Shown here piece after piece: positions 1-7,558 of a DNA stretch of 16,354 bases. The stretch is from Oscillibacter sp. Its GTDB lineage: Bacteria; Bacillota; Clostridia; Oscillospirales; Oscillospiraceae. The notes beneath the pieces are model-generated. The model did no database searches and had not been told where the DNA came from. It saw only the letters and a list, made by a program, of their open reading frames with translations. The stretch spans positions 1-16,354 of the forward strand of contig JAKSQE010000011.1 in NCBI GenBank assembly GCA_024404295.1, in the 5' to 3' direction. Position 1 is the first letter of the stretch, and every line of letters begins with the position of its first letter. Position numbers and translations under genes: made by a program.

Positions 1-33
1 TTCTGCTCCCCTGTCACATCTCATCAAAAAAAC

Positions 34-62
34 TTGCATCTCCGCAAAAGCCGCACTATAAT
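34..62 (+). promoter_or_regulatory. serC promoter (sigma-A type)
   Basis: A -35 box TTGCAT (34-39) and a perfect -10 box TATAAT (57-62) are separated by exactly 17 bases. Transcription would start near 69, giving a leader of about 57 nt before serC. No other gene is visible in the first 125 bases. Confidence 0.8.
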
Positions 63-79
63 AGGAACAACGTGTAAGG

Positions 80-95
80 TGCAGCTTCCGCTGCA
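80..95 (+). promoter_or_regulatory. small hairpin in the serC leader
   Basis: TGCAGC, a TTCC loop and GCTGCA form a 6-bp stem about 11-26 nt into the predicted transcript. No T-tract follows, so it is not a terminator. It may stabilise the 5' end; any regulatory role is unproven. Confidence 0.35.
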
Positions 96-125
96 TAATC
101 AATCGCAATATACGGAGGAATCCTT

Positions 126-1214
126 ATGAAATACGGTCGTACTTATAATTTTTCCGCCGGTCCTGCTATGATGCCGGAGCCGGTATTGGAGGAGATCGCC
201 GCCGAGGTCATGAACTACCATGGCAGCGGCATGAGCGTCATGGAGATGAGCCACCGCTCTTCCGTCTTCCAGCAGATTCTGGACGAGGCTGAGGCTGACC
301 TGCGCCAACTTATGAACATTCCTCAGAACTATAAGGTTCTGTTCATTCAGGGCGGCGGCACTGTGCAGTTTGCCATGGTTCCCATGAACCTCATGAAGAA
401 CGGCAAAGCTTGTTATATTGAAACCGGTGCCTGGAGCAAAAAAGCGATTGCCGAGGCGAAAAAATATGGAGATGTGCAAATCATTGCCTCTTCTGCCGAC
501 AAGAACTTCTCCTATGTACCTGACTGCTCCGATCTTCCCATTGACGAAGATGTAGATTACGTTTATATCTGCGAAAACGAAACCATCAACGGAACTACTT
601 ACCGTAAATTACCCAACACCAAGGGCAAGATCCTGGTATCTGACCAGTCCTCCATGTTCCTGTCCCGTCCCTGCAATGTAGCCGATTACGGCTTGATCTG
701 GGGTGGCGTGCAGAAGAACGTCGGCCCCGCAGGAATGGCCATCGTCATCATTCGCGAAGATCTGATCCGAGACGACCTTCCTTCCTTTGTTCCTACCTAT
801 CTGCAGTACAAGACTCATGCCGACAACGGCTCTCTGTATAACACCCCCAACTGCTGGGACATTTACTGCTGCGGCAAGGTGTTCAAGTACCTGTTGGCCA
901 ATGGCGGTTTGGAGGCACAGGCTCAGCGCAACGAGGACAAGGCCAAGGTTCTGTACGACTTCCTGGACAGCAGCAAGTTCTTTACCGGTGCGGTTCGAAC
1001 CGAAGACCGTTCTGTGATGAACGTGCCTTTCGTTACCCCCTCCAAAGAGCAGGATGCCGAAGTCGTTGCCGCCACAAAGGCAGCCGGCTTTGATAACCTG
1101 AAAGGTCACAAAAGTGTTGGCGGCCTGCGTGCTTCCATTTATAATGCGATGCCCAAGGAGGGTGTGGAATCTTTGGTAGCATTCTTGAAGTCCTACGAAA
1201 AGGAACATGCTTAA
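126..1214 (+). CDS. serC: phosphoserine aminotransferase
   Basis: SerC converts 3-phosphohydroxypyruvate and glutamate to O-phosphoserine and 2-oxoglutarate, the second step of serine synthesis in the cytoplasm; some homologues also serve pyridoxal phosphate synthesis. At 362 aa the length is normal for the family. The N-terminus has the family NFSAGPA motif (8-14), followed by a substrate-binding HRSS (43-46) and GGGT (76-79). The pyridoxal phosphate lysine is K197 in GVQKNVGPAG, and D173 in VSDQSS is the expected cofactor-ring contact. The ATG start has a GGAGGAA ribosome binding site 6-12 bases upstream (113-119). The gene is monocistronic, with its own promoter and terminator. serA, the usual neighbour, is not in the window. 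Confidence 0.96.
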   Translation: MKYGRTYNFSAGPAMMPEPVLEEIAAEVMNYHGSGMSVMEMSHRSSVFQQILDEAEADLRQLMNIPQNYKVLFIQGGGTVQFAMVPMNLMKNGKACYIETGAWSKKAIAEAKKYGDVQIIASSADKNFSYVPDCSDLPIDEDVDYVYICENETINGTTYRKLPNTKGKILVSDQSSMFLSRPCNVADYGLIWGGVQKNVGPAGMAIVIIREDLIRDDLPSFVPTYLQYKTHADNGSLYNTPNCWDIYCCGKVFKYLLANGGLEAQAQRNEDKAKVLYDFLDSSKFFTGAVRTEDRSVMNVPFVTPSKEQDAEVVAATKAAGFDNLKGHKSVGGLRASIYNAMPKEGVESLVAFLKSYEKEHA

Positions 1215-1237
1215 ATTCACAACGTATCACGGAAAAT

Positions 1238-1269
1238 GCCTCTGATGTTTCGCATCAGAGGCTTTTTTT
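1238..1269 (+). terminator. serC intrinsic terminator
   Basis: GCCTCTGATG (1238-1247) pairs perfectly with CATCAGAGGC (1253-1262) around a 5-nt loop, and seven T residues follow (1263-1269). It lies 24 nt after the serC stop. The right arm and T-tract also encode the last codons and stop of the convergent PAP2 gene on the minus strand. Read in the minus direction the stem is followed only by ATTTTCC, so termination there would be weaker. Confidence 0.92.
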
Positions 1270-1791
1270 ATCCAAATGTTTCATCAGTCGCTCGGCAATT
1301 TTTGCGCCCAACCACCCCGCAAAAATTCCAACTGCAATACCTCCTAATACATCACTGGGCCAGTGAACATACAGGTACAGTCGGGAAAATGATATGAAAA
1401 CAGCAAGGATCAATGCAGGTCGCCAGAGTTTGCTTCCAGCCACGGCCAAAGCTGTGACCGCCGCAAAAGATGCCGCGGTGTGGCCGGATGGAAAAGATGC
1501 GTCATGCGGTGGCTTGATCAAAAGCTCTGTGGATGGGGCTATTGCAAACGGGCGTACTCGGCCGATCATCGGTTTCAGCCAGATATTACAAAGCAGCAGA
1601 TCCAAAACCAGTCCGCAGGCGACCGCAAAGCCGATCCTGCGTGTCTTTGGAATCACTATCAGAACGATCGCCAGTAAAATCCAAATCTCGCCGTGATCTG
1701 CCGTCCAACTGACAGCCGGAAGGATCACATCCAAAACTCCACAACGTAATGTCTGGATCCAGTTTAAAATCGCTAATTCAAAAGCTTGCAT
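1255..1791 (-). CDS. PAP2-family membrane phosphatase
   Basis: A 178-aa integral membrane phosphatase of the PAP2 / type 2 phosphatidic acid phosphatase family. All three signature motifs are present: KPMIGRVRP (73-81), PSGH (101-104) and SRLYLYVHWPSD (136-147), so the active-site histidines and arginines are intact. Several hydrophobic segments (about 36-48, 54-72, 105-120, 126-141 and 148-163) support a multi-pass topology. Known family substrates are phosphatidic acid, phosphatidylglycerophosphate and undecaprenyl pyrophosphate; the sequence alone does not say which applies. The ATG at 1791 is chosen because GGAGG sits 5 nt upstream; an in-frame TTG at 1803 would overlap that site. It lies 35 nt downstream of the EFR1 gene and is probably cotranscribed. 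Its stop codon is inside the serC terminator. Confidence 0.9.
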   Translation of the reverse strand: MQAFELAILNWIQTLRCGVLDVILPAVSWTADHGEIWILLAIVLIVIPKTRRIGFAVACGLVLDLLLCNIWLKPMIGRVRPFAIAPSTELLIKPPHDASFPSGHTAASFAAVTALAVAGSKLWRPALILAVFISFSRLYLYVHWPSDVLGGIAVGIFAGWLGAKIAERLMKHLDKKSL

Positions 1792-1826
1792 GCCATCCTC
1801 CAAAGGAAATGATTTTTAATATTCGC

Positions 1827-2648
1827 TTAGAGGTACCATTCGTTCTGCTTCTCACTTTGAAAACTCTGCTCCAACATTGCAACATGTGACAGAAACGCTG
1901 CATCATCAAAGTATTTTGCACGAGACGGGCACTTCCGCACACAGGCGTGGCACTTGATACATATGCCATTTACCACCGCTGTATGCAGTGGGTCGATGGC
2001 TCCCATAGGGCAACTCTCGGCACAAACTCCGCATCCGCTGCACTTGGTTATATCCGTACATGGTTTTGCTTTCAAGAATTTTGCCGGCAGTCCATCCGTT
2101 CCCAGCGGCACATAATAGGGTGCATCCGCATTGCCCGGAACGGTGATTTCTGCCGTTATATCTGTAACGTCTTTTAGCTTTACAGCTATTTGATCAGAGA
2201 ATTTTTGCAGCTCTTCCTCATCTGCAGAATTAGGTCGCCCGCTCTGGAGCACATTTGAAAACGCATGGCTTCCGACAAAGGCACCACCTGCGATGATACT
2301 GAATCCATCCGCCTTTAAAACAGCGCACAGCTCTGCCAACGCATTGTCATAACTACGACCGCCAAAAGTCACACAGGCCACAGCCAGCGCTCCGTTGCCG
2401 ATCAGTTTGCTTTGAAAGTCCGGCAGTAGCTTATTGGGCATCTTTCCGGCATAGGTCGGTGTACCGACAACCACCAAATCTCCCGCTTCAAATATGTACG
2501 GTGCTTCTCGGTCCTGTGGCTTCGTAAATCTAAGACTGACAAGCGGCACTCCAAGGCAAGAAGATAGGGACTTTGCCAAACGATCCGTCACCTTCTCGGT
2601 ATTCCCGGTAGCGCTGTAACAGATCCTGCAAACACGCTTGATTTCCAT
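1827..2648 (-). CDS. EFR1-type flavodoxin/ferredoxin fusion protein
   Basis: A 273-aa predicted cytoplasmic electron carrier. The N-terminal flavodoxin-like domain (about 5-160) has an FMN phosphate-binding loop SATGNTEK (12-19) and the flavodoxin-type segments VVVGTPTYAGKMP and TFGGRSYDNA. The C-terminal domain carries two [4Fe-4S] motifs, with cysteines 203, 206, 209, 213 (CSGCGVCAESCP) and 230, 233, 236, 240 (CIKCHACVRKCP). This architecture matches the EFR1 family common in anaerobic Firmicutes, whose physiological partners are mostly unknown. The ATG at 2648 has AGAGGAG about 7 nt upstream. An in-frame upstream start would lie inside a hairpin and lacks a ribosome binding site. It is followed closely by the PAP2 gene. 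Confidence 0.88.
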   Translation of the reverse strand: MEIKRVCRICYSATGNTEKVTDRLAKSLSSCLGVPLVSLRFTKPQDREAPYIFEAGDLVVVGTPTYAGKMPNKLLPDFQSKLIGNGALAVACVTFGGRSYDNALAELCAVLKADGFSIIAGGAFVGSHAFSNVLQSGRPNSADEEELQKFSDQIAVKLKDVTDITAEITVPGNADAPYYVPLGTDGLPAKFLKAKPCTDITKCSGCGVCAESCPMGAIDPLHTAVVNGICIKCHACVRKCPSRAKYFDDAAFLSHVAMLEQSFQSEKQNEWYL

Positions 2649-2671
2649 ATATCGGTTCTCCTCTGTGACAA

Positions 2672-2695
2672 CAGGCATCCCAAATGGGATGCCTG
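2672..2695 (-). promoter_or_regulatory. 10-bp hairpin between the small Cys protein and the EFR1 gene
   Basis: CAGGCATCCC (2672-2681) pairs perfectly with GGGATGCCTG (2686-2695) around a 4-nt loop. On the minus strand it falls 7 nt after the stop of the small cysteine protein and upstream of the EFR1 ribosome binding site. No long T-tract follows (TTGTCA only), so it may be a weak terminator, an attenuator or a processing/stability element that lowers EFR1-PAP2 expression relative to clpE. Confidence 0.55.
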
Positions 2696-2702
2696 CTAAG
2701 TT

Positions 2703-2915
2703 TTATAGACTGAAATCAGACTCTTTCAGATGATTTTCCTCCAGTGTGGCCGGACGAGGCGGAATACGCTTCAACGGGTCATATCGAAACGCATGGCAGT
2801 GATGCTCCACCGGTACGATGCCGCGCTTTACGCACATCACATCCCGATCATTGATCTGCTGGCCACGCATGCAATAGGCACAGCGCGGATCCATATTCTT
2901 GCGAAACAGCTTCAT
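2703..2915 (-). CDS. small four-cysteine protein, function unknown
   Basis: A 70-aa basic protein that I do not recognise by name. It has cysteines at 12, 15, 28 and 40 in a CxxC-x12-C-x11-C arrangement, and histidines 38, 39 and 41 beside the last one, which suggests a small zinc- or iron-sulfur-binding fold. The C-terminus is Pro/Arg-rich then acidic. The ATG at 2915 is well supported by GGAGGGG about 6 nt upstream; a longer frame running into clpE lacks such a site. It begins 19 nt after the clpE stop, so it is probably cotranscribed with clpE and could be an accessory or adaptor, but that is inference only. Confidence 0.75.
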   Translation of the reverse strand: MKLFRKNMDPRCAYCMRGQQINDRDVMCVKRGIVPVEHHCHAFRYDPLKRIPPRPATLEENHLKESDFSL

Positions 2916-2934
2916 CACTTTCCCCTCCAGTATG

Positions 2935-5247
2935 TTAGAGCGTATACAGTTGGATCGCCCCATCCTCAATGGTTGCGCGGATCTGCGTGATGGGATGATC
3001 ATAACTGTCAATGATTTTCGTTGCCATGGGATCTTCCACTTCCTTTTGAATCGTGCGGCGAAGGTTTCGGGCACCATAAGTGCGAGAATAGGATTTTTCC
3101 TTCAGGAAATTCACTACTGCATCATCATATGTGAAGGTATACCCCTTGTCAGCCAAAGAGTCTTTCAGCTCATTCAGCATAATGCGTGCAATACTCTCAA
3201 AATGCTCTTCGGTCAGGCGGTTAAAGGTAATCACCGCATCCACGCGGTTGATAAACTCAGGCCGCAGGAATTGCTGTAGTGCCTTCATGGCGCGCTCCTC
3301 GTCCTGCTGATTCAGCGTCCGGTCAAAGCCCACCGTACTCTCCTTGTTCTGGCTGCCGGCATTAGACGTCATCACAATGATCGTGTTCTCAAAGTTGACT
3401 TTACGGCCGTGGGAATCTGTGATCTCACCGTCGTCCAAAATCTGCAGCAACACATTCAGCACATCAGGATGCGCCTTTTCAATTTCGTCAAACAGAATCA
3501 CTGCATAGGGCTTGCGGCGGATCTTCTCCGTCAGCTGACCGGCTTCGTCATAGCCCACATAGCCGGGCGGAGAACCGACAATACGGGAAACGGAGTGTTT
3601 CTCCATAAACTCGGACATATCCAGACGGATCAGCGCATCCGGCGTGTTAAACAGGTCTGTAGCAAGGCGCTTTACCAGTTCCGTCTTACCCACACCGGTA
3701 GAACCGACAAAAATAAAACTGACCGGCTTATGCTTGGGACTGATGCCCACACGATTACGACGAACCGCAGCAGAAACGGCGGTGATGGCTTGATCCTGTC
3801 CGATGATATGCTCTTTCAAACGACTCTCCAACTGACTGAGACGCTGGAACTCCTGCTCACGGATCTTTGCAGCCGGAATCTTCGTCCACAGTTCGATGAC
3901 ATGAGCCAGGTTTTCCATGGTCAACTGCGGATCACCCAAAGCGCACAAGGCATCCAACTCAGTGCGATCCTGCATGGTGCGGCTCTTCAGATAGGCCAAG
4001 CGCTCATAATCCGGTTCCACGCCCTCCTGGCCGTTTTGCTCTTCCAGCATCACCTGCTCTTTTTCATAATCATCGATCTCCCGCTGCAGTTCCATACGGC
4101 GGGAAATATTGGGATCTTTCAGGTTCAGATCGGAGCAGGCTTCATCAATCAGGTCGATCGCCTTATCCGGCAGGAAACGATCGGTGATATACCGCTCGGA
4201 CAGCAGCACCGCTTGACGCAGAATTCCCTCAGAGATCTTCACACCGTGGAATGCCTCGTAATTGGGTGCCAAACCTTTCATGATCTGAATGGAATCCTCA
4301 ATGGACGGCTCATTCACGGTCACAGGTTGGAAACGGCGCTCCAAGGCGGTATCCTTTTCAATGGACTTGCGGTATTCATTGAATGTGGTTGCGCCGATAA
4401 CCTGAATTTCACCGCGGCTCAAGGCGGGCTTTAGAATATTAGCAGCATTCATGCTGCCCTCTGCATCACCGGCACCCACAATATTATGCACTTCGTCGAT
4501 CATCAGGATAATGTTTCCCTGCTTGCGCACCTCGTCAATCAGGCCCTTCATCCGGCTTTCAAACTGGCCACGGAACTGGGTTCCTGCCACCAGAGCTGTC
4601 AGATCCAGAAGGTAGACTTCCTTATCCCGCAGTTTGAACGGAACTTCACCCTTTACGATTCTCTGCGCCAAGCCCTCAGCAATGGCCGTCTTACCAACAC
4701 CGGGCTCGCCGATAAGGCAGGGATTATTCTTCTGACGGCGGTTCAGGATTTGTACTACACGCTCAATTTCCTCAGCACGGCCGATGACGGGATCCAACTT
4801 TCCCTCTTTGGCTTTGCGGGTCAGAGAAATACAATAACTATCCAGATGTTTGTGTTTGCTCTTGTTATTTTCCTTCTTGTCCCGACCACGGCTGTTGTCG
4901 CCGCTCTGTCCCTCATTGGCTGCAGCGCTGGGTGCCTCACCGTTGTTAAACAGTCGATTCAAGAAGGGGAACGTTGCTGTTTTACCAGCTTCTTCCTCAT
5001 CATCGTCCCCCGGCAGATCTTCCACATTTTCAATGGAGTCCATTGCCTGCATCATTTCATTGTTCAAGGTATCCAGATCCTCGTCTGTAATACCCATGCG
5101 CTGCATCATCTCACCCACTTGCGGAAGACCCAAAGACTTGGCACATTTCAGGCACAGGCCTTCATTGATGGTACGTTCACCTTCCATACGAGTGATAAAT
5201 ACCGTAGCGATATTCTTATTGCATCTGGAGCAAAGTGTTGGTTGCAT
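2935..5247 (-). CDS. clpE: ClpE-type AAA+ unfoldase with N-terminal zinc finger
   Basis: A 770-aa HSP100 ATPase that would unfold substrates and feed them to ClpP. The N-terminus has a McsA/ClpE-like zinc finger with CxxC pairs at C6/C9 and C32/C35 instead of the double Clp_N repeat of ClpC. An acidic stretch (82-86) and a Lys/Asn-rich linker (about 110-135) follow. The first AAA+ module has Walker A GEPGVGKTA (180-188), Walker B MIDEV (249-253) and an arginine-finger region LERRF (302-306). A charged middle region (about 383-432) precedes the second module, with Walker A GSTGVGKTE (515-523) and Walker B ILFDEIEKAH (584-593). A VGF tripeptide (639-641) matches the ClpP-docking loop. It is somewhat longer than Bacillus ClpE. 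GGAGGTAAACC directly before the ATG fixes the start. I see no CtsR or CIRCE operator upstream. Confidence 0.9.
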   Translation of the reverse strand: MQPTLCSRCNKNIATVFITRMEGERTINEGLCLKCAKSLGLPQVGEMMQRMGITDEDLDTLNNEMMQAMDSIENVEDLPGDDDEEEAGKTATFPFLNRLFNNGEAPSAAANEGQSGDNSRGRDKKENNKSKHKHLDSYCISLTRKAKEGKLDPVIGRAEEIERVVQILNRRQKNNPCLIGEPGVGKTAIAEGLAQRIVKGEVPFKLRDKEVYLLDLTALVAGTQFRGQFESRMKGLIDEVRKQGNIILMIDEVHNIVGAGDAEGSMNAANILKPALSRGEIQVIGATTFNEYRKSIEKDTALERRFQPVTVNEPSIEDSIQIMKGLAPNYEAFHGVKISEGILRQAVLLSERYITDRFLPDKAIDLIDEACSDLNLKDPNISRRMELQREIDDYEKEQVMLEEQNGQEGVEPDYERLAYLKSRTMQDRTELDALCALGDPQLTMENLAHVIELWTKIPAAKIREQEFQRLSQLESRLKEHIIGQDQAITAVSAAVRRNRVGISPKHKPVSFIFVGSTGVGKTELVKRLATDLFNTPDALIRLDMSEFMEKHSVSRIVGSPPGYVGYDEAGQLTEKIRRKPYAVILFDEIEKAHPDVLNVLLQILDDGEITDSHGRKVNFENTIIVMTSNAGSQNKESTVGFDRTLNQQDEERAMKALQQFLRPEFINRVDAVITFNRLTEEHFESIARIMLNELKDSLADKGYTFTYDDAVVNFLKEKSYSRTYGARNLRRTIQKEVEDPMATKIIDSYDHPITQIRATIEDGAIQLYTL

Positions 5248-5310
5248 GGTTTACCTCCGAAGTGTTTACAAATGCGCCAGCCATTTTCTGGCATGTATGT
5301 TCAGAGAAGT

Positions 5311-5332
5311 CGAAGAATACCGGTATTCTTCG
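5311..5332. repeat. perfect 22-bp palindrome in the clpE leader
   Basis: The arm CGAAGAATACC (5311-5321) is followed directly by its exact reverse complement GGTATTCTTCG (5322-5332). The near edge is 63 nt upstream of the clpE ATG and downstream of the predicted promoter. As DNA it could be an operator for a dimeric repressor; as RNA it would fold into a 9-bp stem with a CCGG loop. It is not followed by a T-tract on either strand, so it is not an intrinsic terminator. Confidence 0.7.
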
Positions 5333-5524
5333 TCCTCCGGAAATGTCCAAAACAAACGAAAACCCAATGGCAGAACGTACAACAGTCGAATTCCCTCCTG
5401 CAAGCGATGGCAACACCGCCTGCATCCGCAGAACGTTCTACCAGATCAATCCACTCACGCACAAAGCATTCGCTGCCTGGCTTGAATCAAAGCAAGTAGG
5501 ATGTCTGCTAAAGTGACAATGTCT

Positions 5525-5533
5525 ATTATAGCA
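5525..5533 (-). promoter_or_regulatory. extended -10 promoter for clpE
   Basis: Read on the minus strand, TGCTATAAT is a perfect extended -10 element (TGnTATAAT; -10 hexamer at 5525-5530). No good -35 hexamer exists at 16-18 nt spacing, which fits an extended -10 promoter or one needing an activator. Transcription would start near 5518. Confidence 0.65.
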
Positions 5534-5602
5534 GGAGTCGTAAACTTTGCCTACCTCTCAGGTTGAAAACAATTTGTGAATGATCGGTGTAAATTCTGAC
5601 TT

Positions 5603-6781
5603 TTAAGGTAAGAACAGTTCCGCAGAATCCGCTGTCAGAATCAGAACAGAGCCATCGCCCCGTGCCAATACATTCTGCGCACGTCCTACACCGTGCAGTG
5701 TGGAATACACCTGAAGTTCGCGATTATAAATCACCAGTTGATCCGTGTAGAGGACAGCCAAATATCGTCCGTTGGCAGACAAATCCAAAACTTCCTGATG
5801 AACGTCTAAACTTGCAATTTCAGATCCGTCCGGTGCCACCGTTATCAGGCGTCCGACACTGCCGGATTTGTATCGGTTCAGCAGCAGAGCAACGTAATCC
5901 TCTCCTGCTATATCATATTCCCGCAAAAAAGGTTCAGAATATTCATAAGTCCCTGTGATGGTTCCGTTATCAGAAGCGAATACCAATGCGGTATCCGTTA
6001 CCATCGCTACTTGTCCCTGCAACGACCCCATATCGACTCCCAAGCCGTCTTCAATATCATAGTTTCCGAAGGTATCTGTCTTTTTCAGGTCATACAGGAC
6101 AATATTACTCACAAAAACGCTGTTTTCCTGTCCCAGCGTCACCGCTGCCAGATATTTTCCGTTGTCCGTTACATAGGCATCGCTAACAAACCGGCGAGAA
6201 GAATGGTATTGGAAAATCAACTGCATGTCCGCATCGTAGACGCTTACGATGCCTTTTTGACTGCGCTGCCCGGCAGTAACGGCCAACATCCCCTTTTGGT
6301 TCAGTTTTGCAGAAATCAAAGGTTCGTCATTTTCTGTTTCAATCGTCAAGCGTTGACCATTTTCATCCAAAACATACAAAGACTGCCCACCAACATCGTA
6401 AGCCGCAACATAGTTCCCCCCTTGTGTCAGGGCAGGGTTCGTCATCTTCACATTGGTAGACCAAACTTCGCTGCCGTCTGCCGCAAGCAAACGAAGAGAG
6501 GTATTGGAAAGCACCACCAACCGATCCCCGATCAAGGCAAAGCGGTTGCTGTTTTCCGCATCATAGCGGTATGCCACTACGCCGCTTTCCGCCGTACTGC
6601 CGTAGTTGAAATAGCGGCGCAGTGCGTCAAAGCCGGTACCGTCCCGCCACGCTGCCACAAAGACAACGCCTAAAACCACCAGTAAAATCAGAAAAACCAG
6701 CAAAGCTTTTCCGATTTTATGATGCTTTCGAGGAGTTTCCTCTTCTTCTATTTTTTTCATGTTGCGTTCCATATCAGACAT
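5603..6781 (-). CDS. DUF5711 family membrane-anchored beta-propeller-like protein
   Basis: A protein of about 392 aa with a charged cytoplasmic N-terminus, one transmembrane helix (about 27-46, from ALLVF to FVAAW) and a long extracytoplasmic region. That region is made of repeating beta-rich units, such as LAADGSEVWS, YVLDENGQRL, VSVYDADMQLI and ITVAPDGSEIAS, that resemble WD40/PQQ-type propeller blades. This matches the DUF5711 family, whose function is unknown. The start is uncertain: ATG 6781 overlaps the truA stop (ATGTCTGA) and has GAGG 12 nt upstream; in-frame ATGs at 6799, 6793 and 6772 are alternatives. It is the last gene of the ECF-truA operon. The extracytoplasmic propeller suggests sensing or scaffolding, but nothing in the sequence proves this. 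Confidence 0.82.
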   Translation of the reverse strand: MSDMERNMKKIEEEETPRKHHKIGKALLVFLILLVVLGVVFVAAWRDGTGFDALRRYFNYGSTAESGVVAYRYDAENSNRFALIGDRLVVLSNTSLRLLAADGSEVWSTNVKMTNPALTQGGNYVAAYDVGGQSLYVLDENGQRLTIETENDEPLISAKLNQKGMLAVTAGQRSQKGIVSVYDADMQLIFQYHSSRRFVSDAYVTDNGKYLAAVTLGQENSVFVSNIVLYDLKKTDTFGNYDIEDGLGVDMGSLQGQVAMVTDTALVFASDNGTITGTYEYSEPFLREYDIAGEDYVALLLNRYKSGSVGRLITVAPDGSEIASLDVHQEVLDLSANGRYLAVLYTDQLVIYNRELQVYSTLHGVGRAQNVLARGDGSVLILTADSAELFLP

Positions 6782-7529
6782 TGAGTCGTTCATCCTCATA
6801 CCAAAGTCTCGTTAAGTACAATCCGCCCGGCGGCACCGTGGGGCCGGCCAAACGGCGATCGCCGGAATCTAAAATTGCAGGAATGTCCTCCGGCAAGAAC
6901 TTCCCCTCCGCTGCGTACAATACCGTACCGGTAATGGCACGCACCATGTTATACAAAAAGCCGTTGGCGCACACTTTTAGCTCCAGAAGGTCTCCGTTAC
7001 GAGTCACATCGCACCAATAAATCGTACGAACAGTGGACTTCGTCTCTGTGCCAACGGAACGTACAGCAGCAAAGTCATGCGTGCCTACAAATTGATGCGC
7101 CGCACGGTTTAGAAACTCCTCGTCTAATCGCTTCGGATAGAAATACGCACGGTTTACATAAAATGGGTTCTTCACGCGAGAGTTATAGATTCGATACGTA
7201 TACTCTTTTTTCACACAGGAGCCAATTGCGTTGAAGTCATCTGCCACTTCCAGCGCCTCAAAGACTGCAATATCCTCCGGCGTATGGGTGTTGATGGCAA
7301 AGGGTAAACGTTCCAACGGGATCTGCGAATTCGTGTGGAAGTTTGCAATATAGCGCTCGGCATGAACGCCTGCATCTGTCCGGCCGCAGCCGGTCAAATG
7401 CACATCTTCACCGGTAATCTGCTTCAGCGCTTTTTGCAGCGTTTCACAAATTGTAACAGCATTTTTCTGCACCTGCCAACCGTGATAGGCCGTACCATTA
7501 TACATTAATTTTAAGGCGATATTGCGCAT
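6774..7529 (-). CDS. truA: tRNA pseudouridine(38-40) synthase
   Basis: TruA isomerises uridine to pseudouridine at positions 38-40 of the tRNA anticodon stem-loop. At 251 aa the length is normal. The catalytic aspartate is D52 in the motif GRTDAGVHA (49-57). Other family segments are YNGTAYHGWQVQ (10-21), FHTNSQIP, and FLYNMVRAITGTV near the C-terminus. The ATG at 7529 has GAGGAG about 7 nt upstream; a longer frame into ecfT lacks support. It starts 29 nt after ecfT and overlaps the start of the DUF5711 gene. Association of truA with ecfA1-ecfA2-ecfT is a widely conserved arrangement in Firmicutes. Confidence 0.95.
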   Translation of the reverse strand: MRNIALKLMYNGTAYHGWQVQKNAVTICETLQKALKQITGEDVHLTGCGRTDAGVHAERYIANFHTNSQIPLERLPFAINTHTPEDIAVFEALEVADDFNAIGSCVKKEYTYRIYNSRVKNPFYVNRAYFYPKRLDEEFLNRAAHQFVGTHDFAAVRSVGTETKSTVRTIYWCDVTRNGDLLELKVCANGFLYNMVRAITGTVLYAAEGKFLPEDIPAILDSGDRRLAGPTVPPGGLYLTRLWYEDERLNV

Positions 7530-7558
7530 AATTGCTCCTCGCTTTTGGGTTTTCTCAA

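Larger units (their letters stand above)
5248..5602 (-). other. 355-bp gap: clpE promoter and long 5' leader
   Basis: This stretch separates the DUF5711 gene from clpE. It contains an extended -10 promoter (5525-5533), a predicted leader of about 270 nt, a perfect 22-bp palindrome (5311-5332), and a short stem GCCAG/CTGGC (5276-5280 with 5288-5292). Several short open frames cross it on both strands, none with a good ribosome binding site, so I call no gene. No clear terminator follows DUF5711, so read-through from the ECF operon into clpE is possible. Confidence 0.5.

Noticed and set aside
609..1220. 203-codon minus-strand frame opposite serC
   Set aside because: Antisense shadow of serC without any family motif or start signal.
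3409..5499. Long plus-strand frames (341 and 337 codons) opposite clpE
   Set aside because: They are antisense to the highly conserved ClpE coding sequence, show no recognisable domains, and lack ribosome binding sites.
5248..5602. CtsR or CIRCE heat-shock operator upstream of clpE
   Set aside because: I searched by eye for GGTCAAA tandem heptamers and for TTAGCACTC/GAGTGCTAA arms and found neither.
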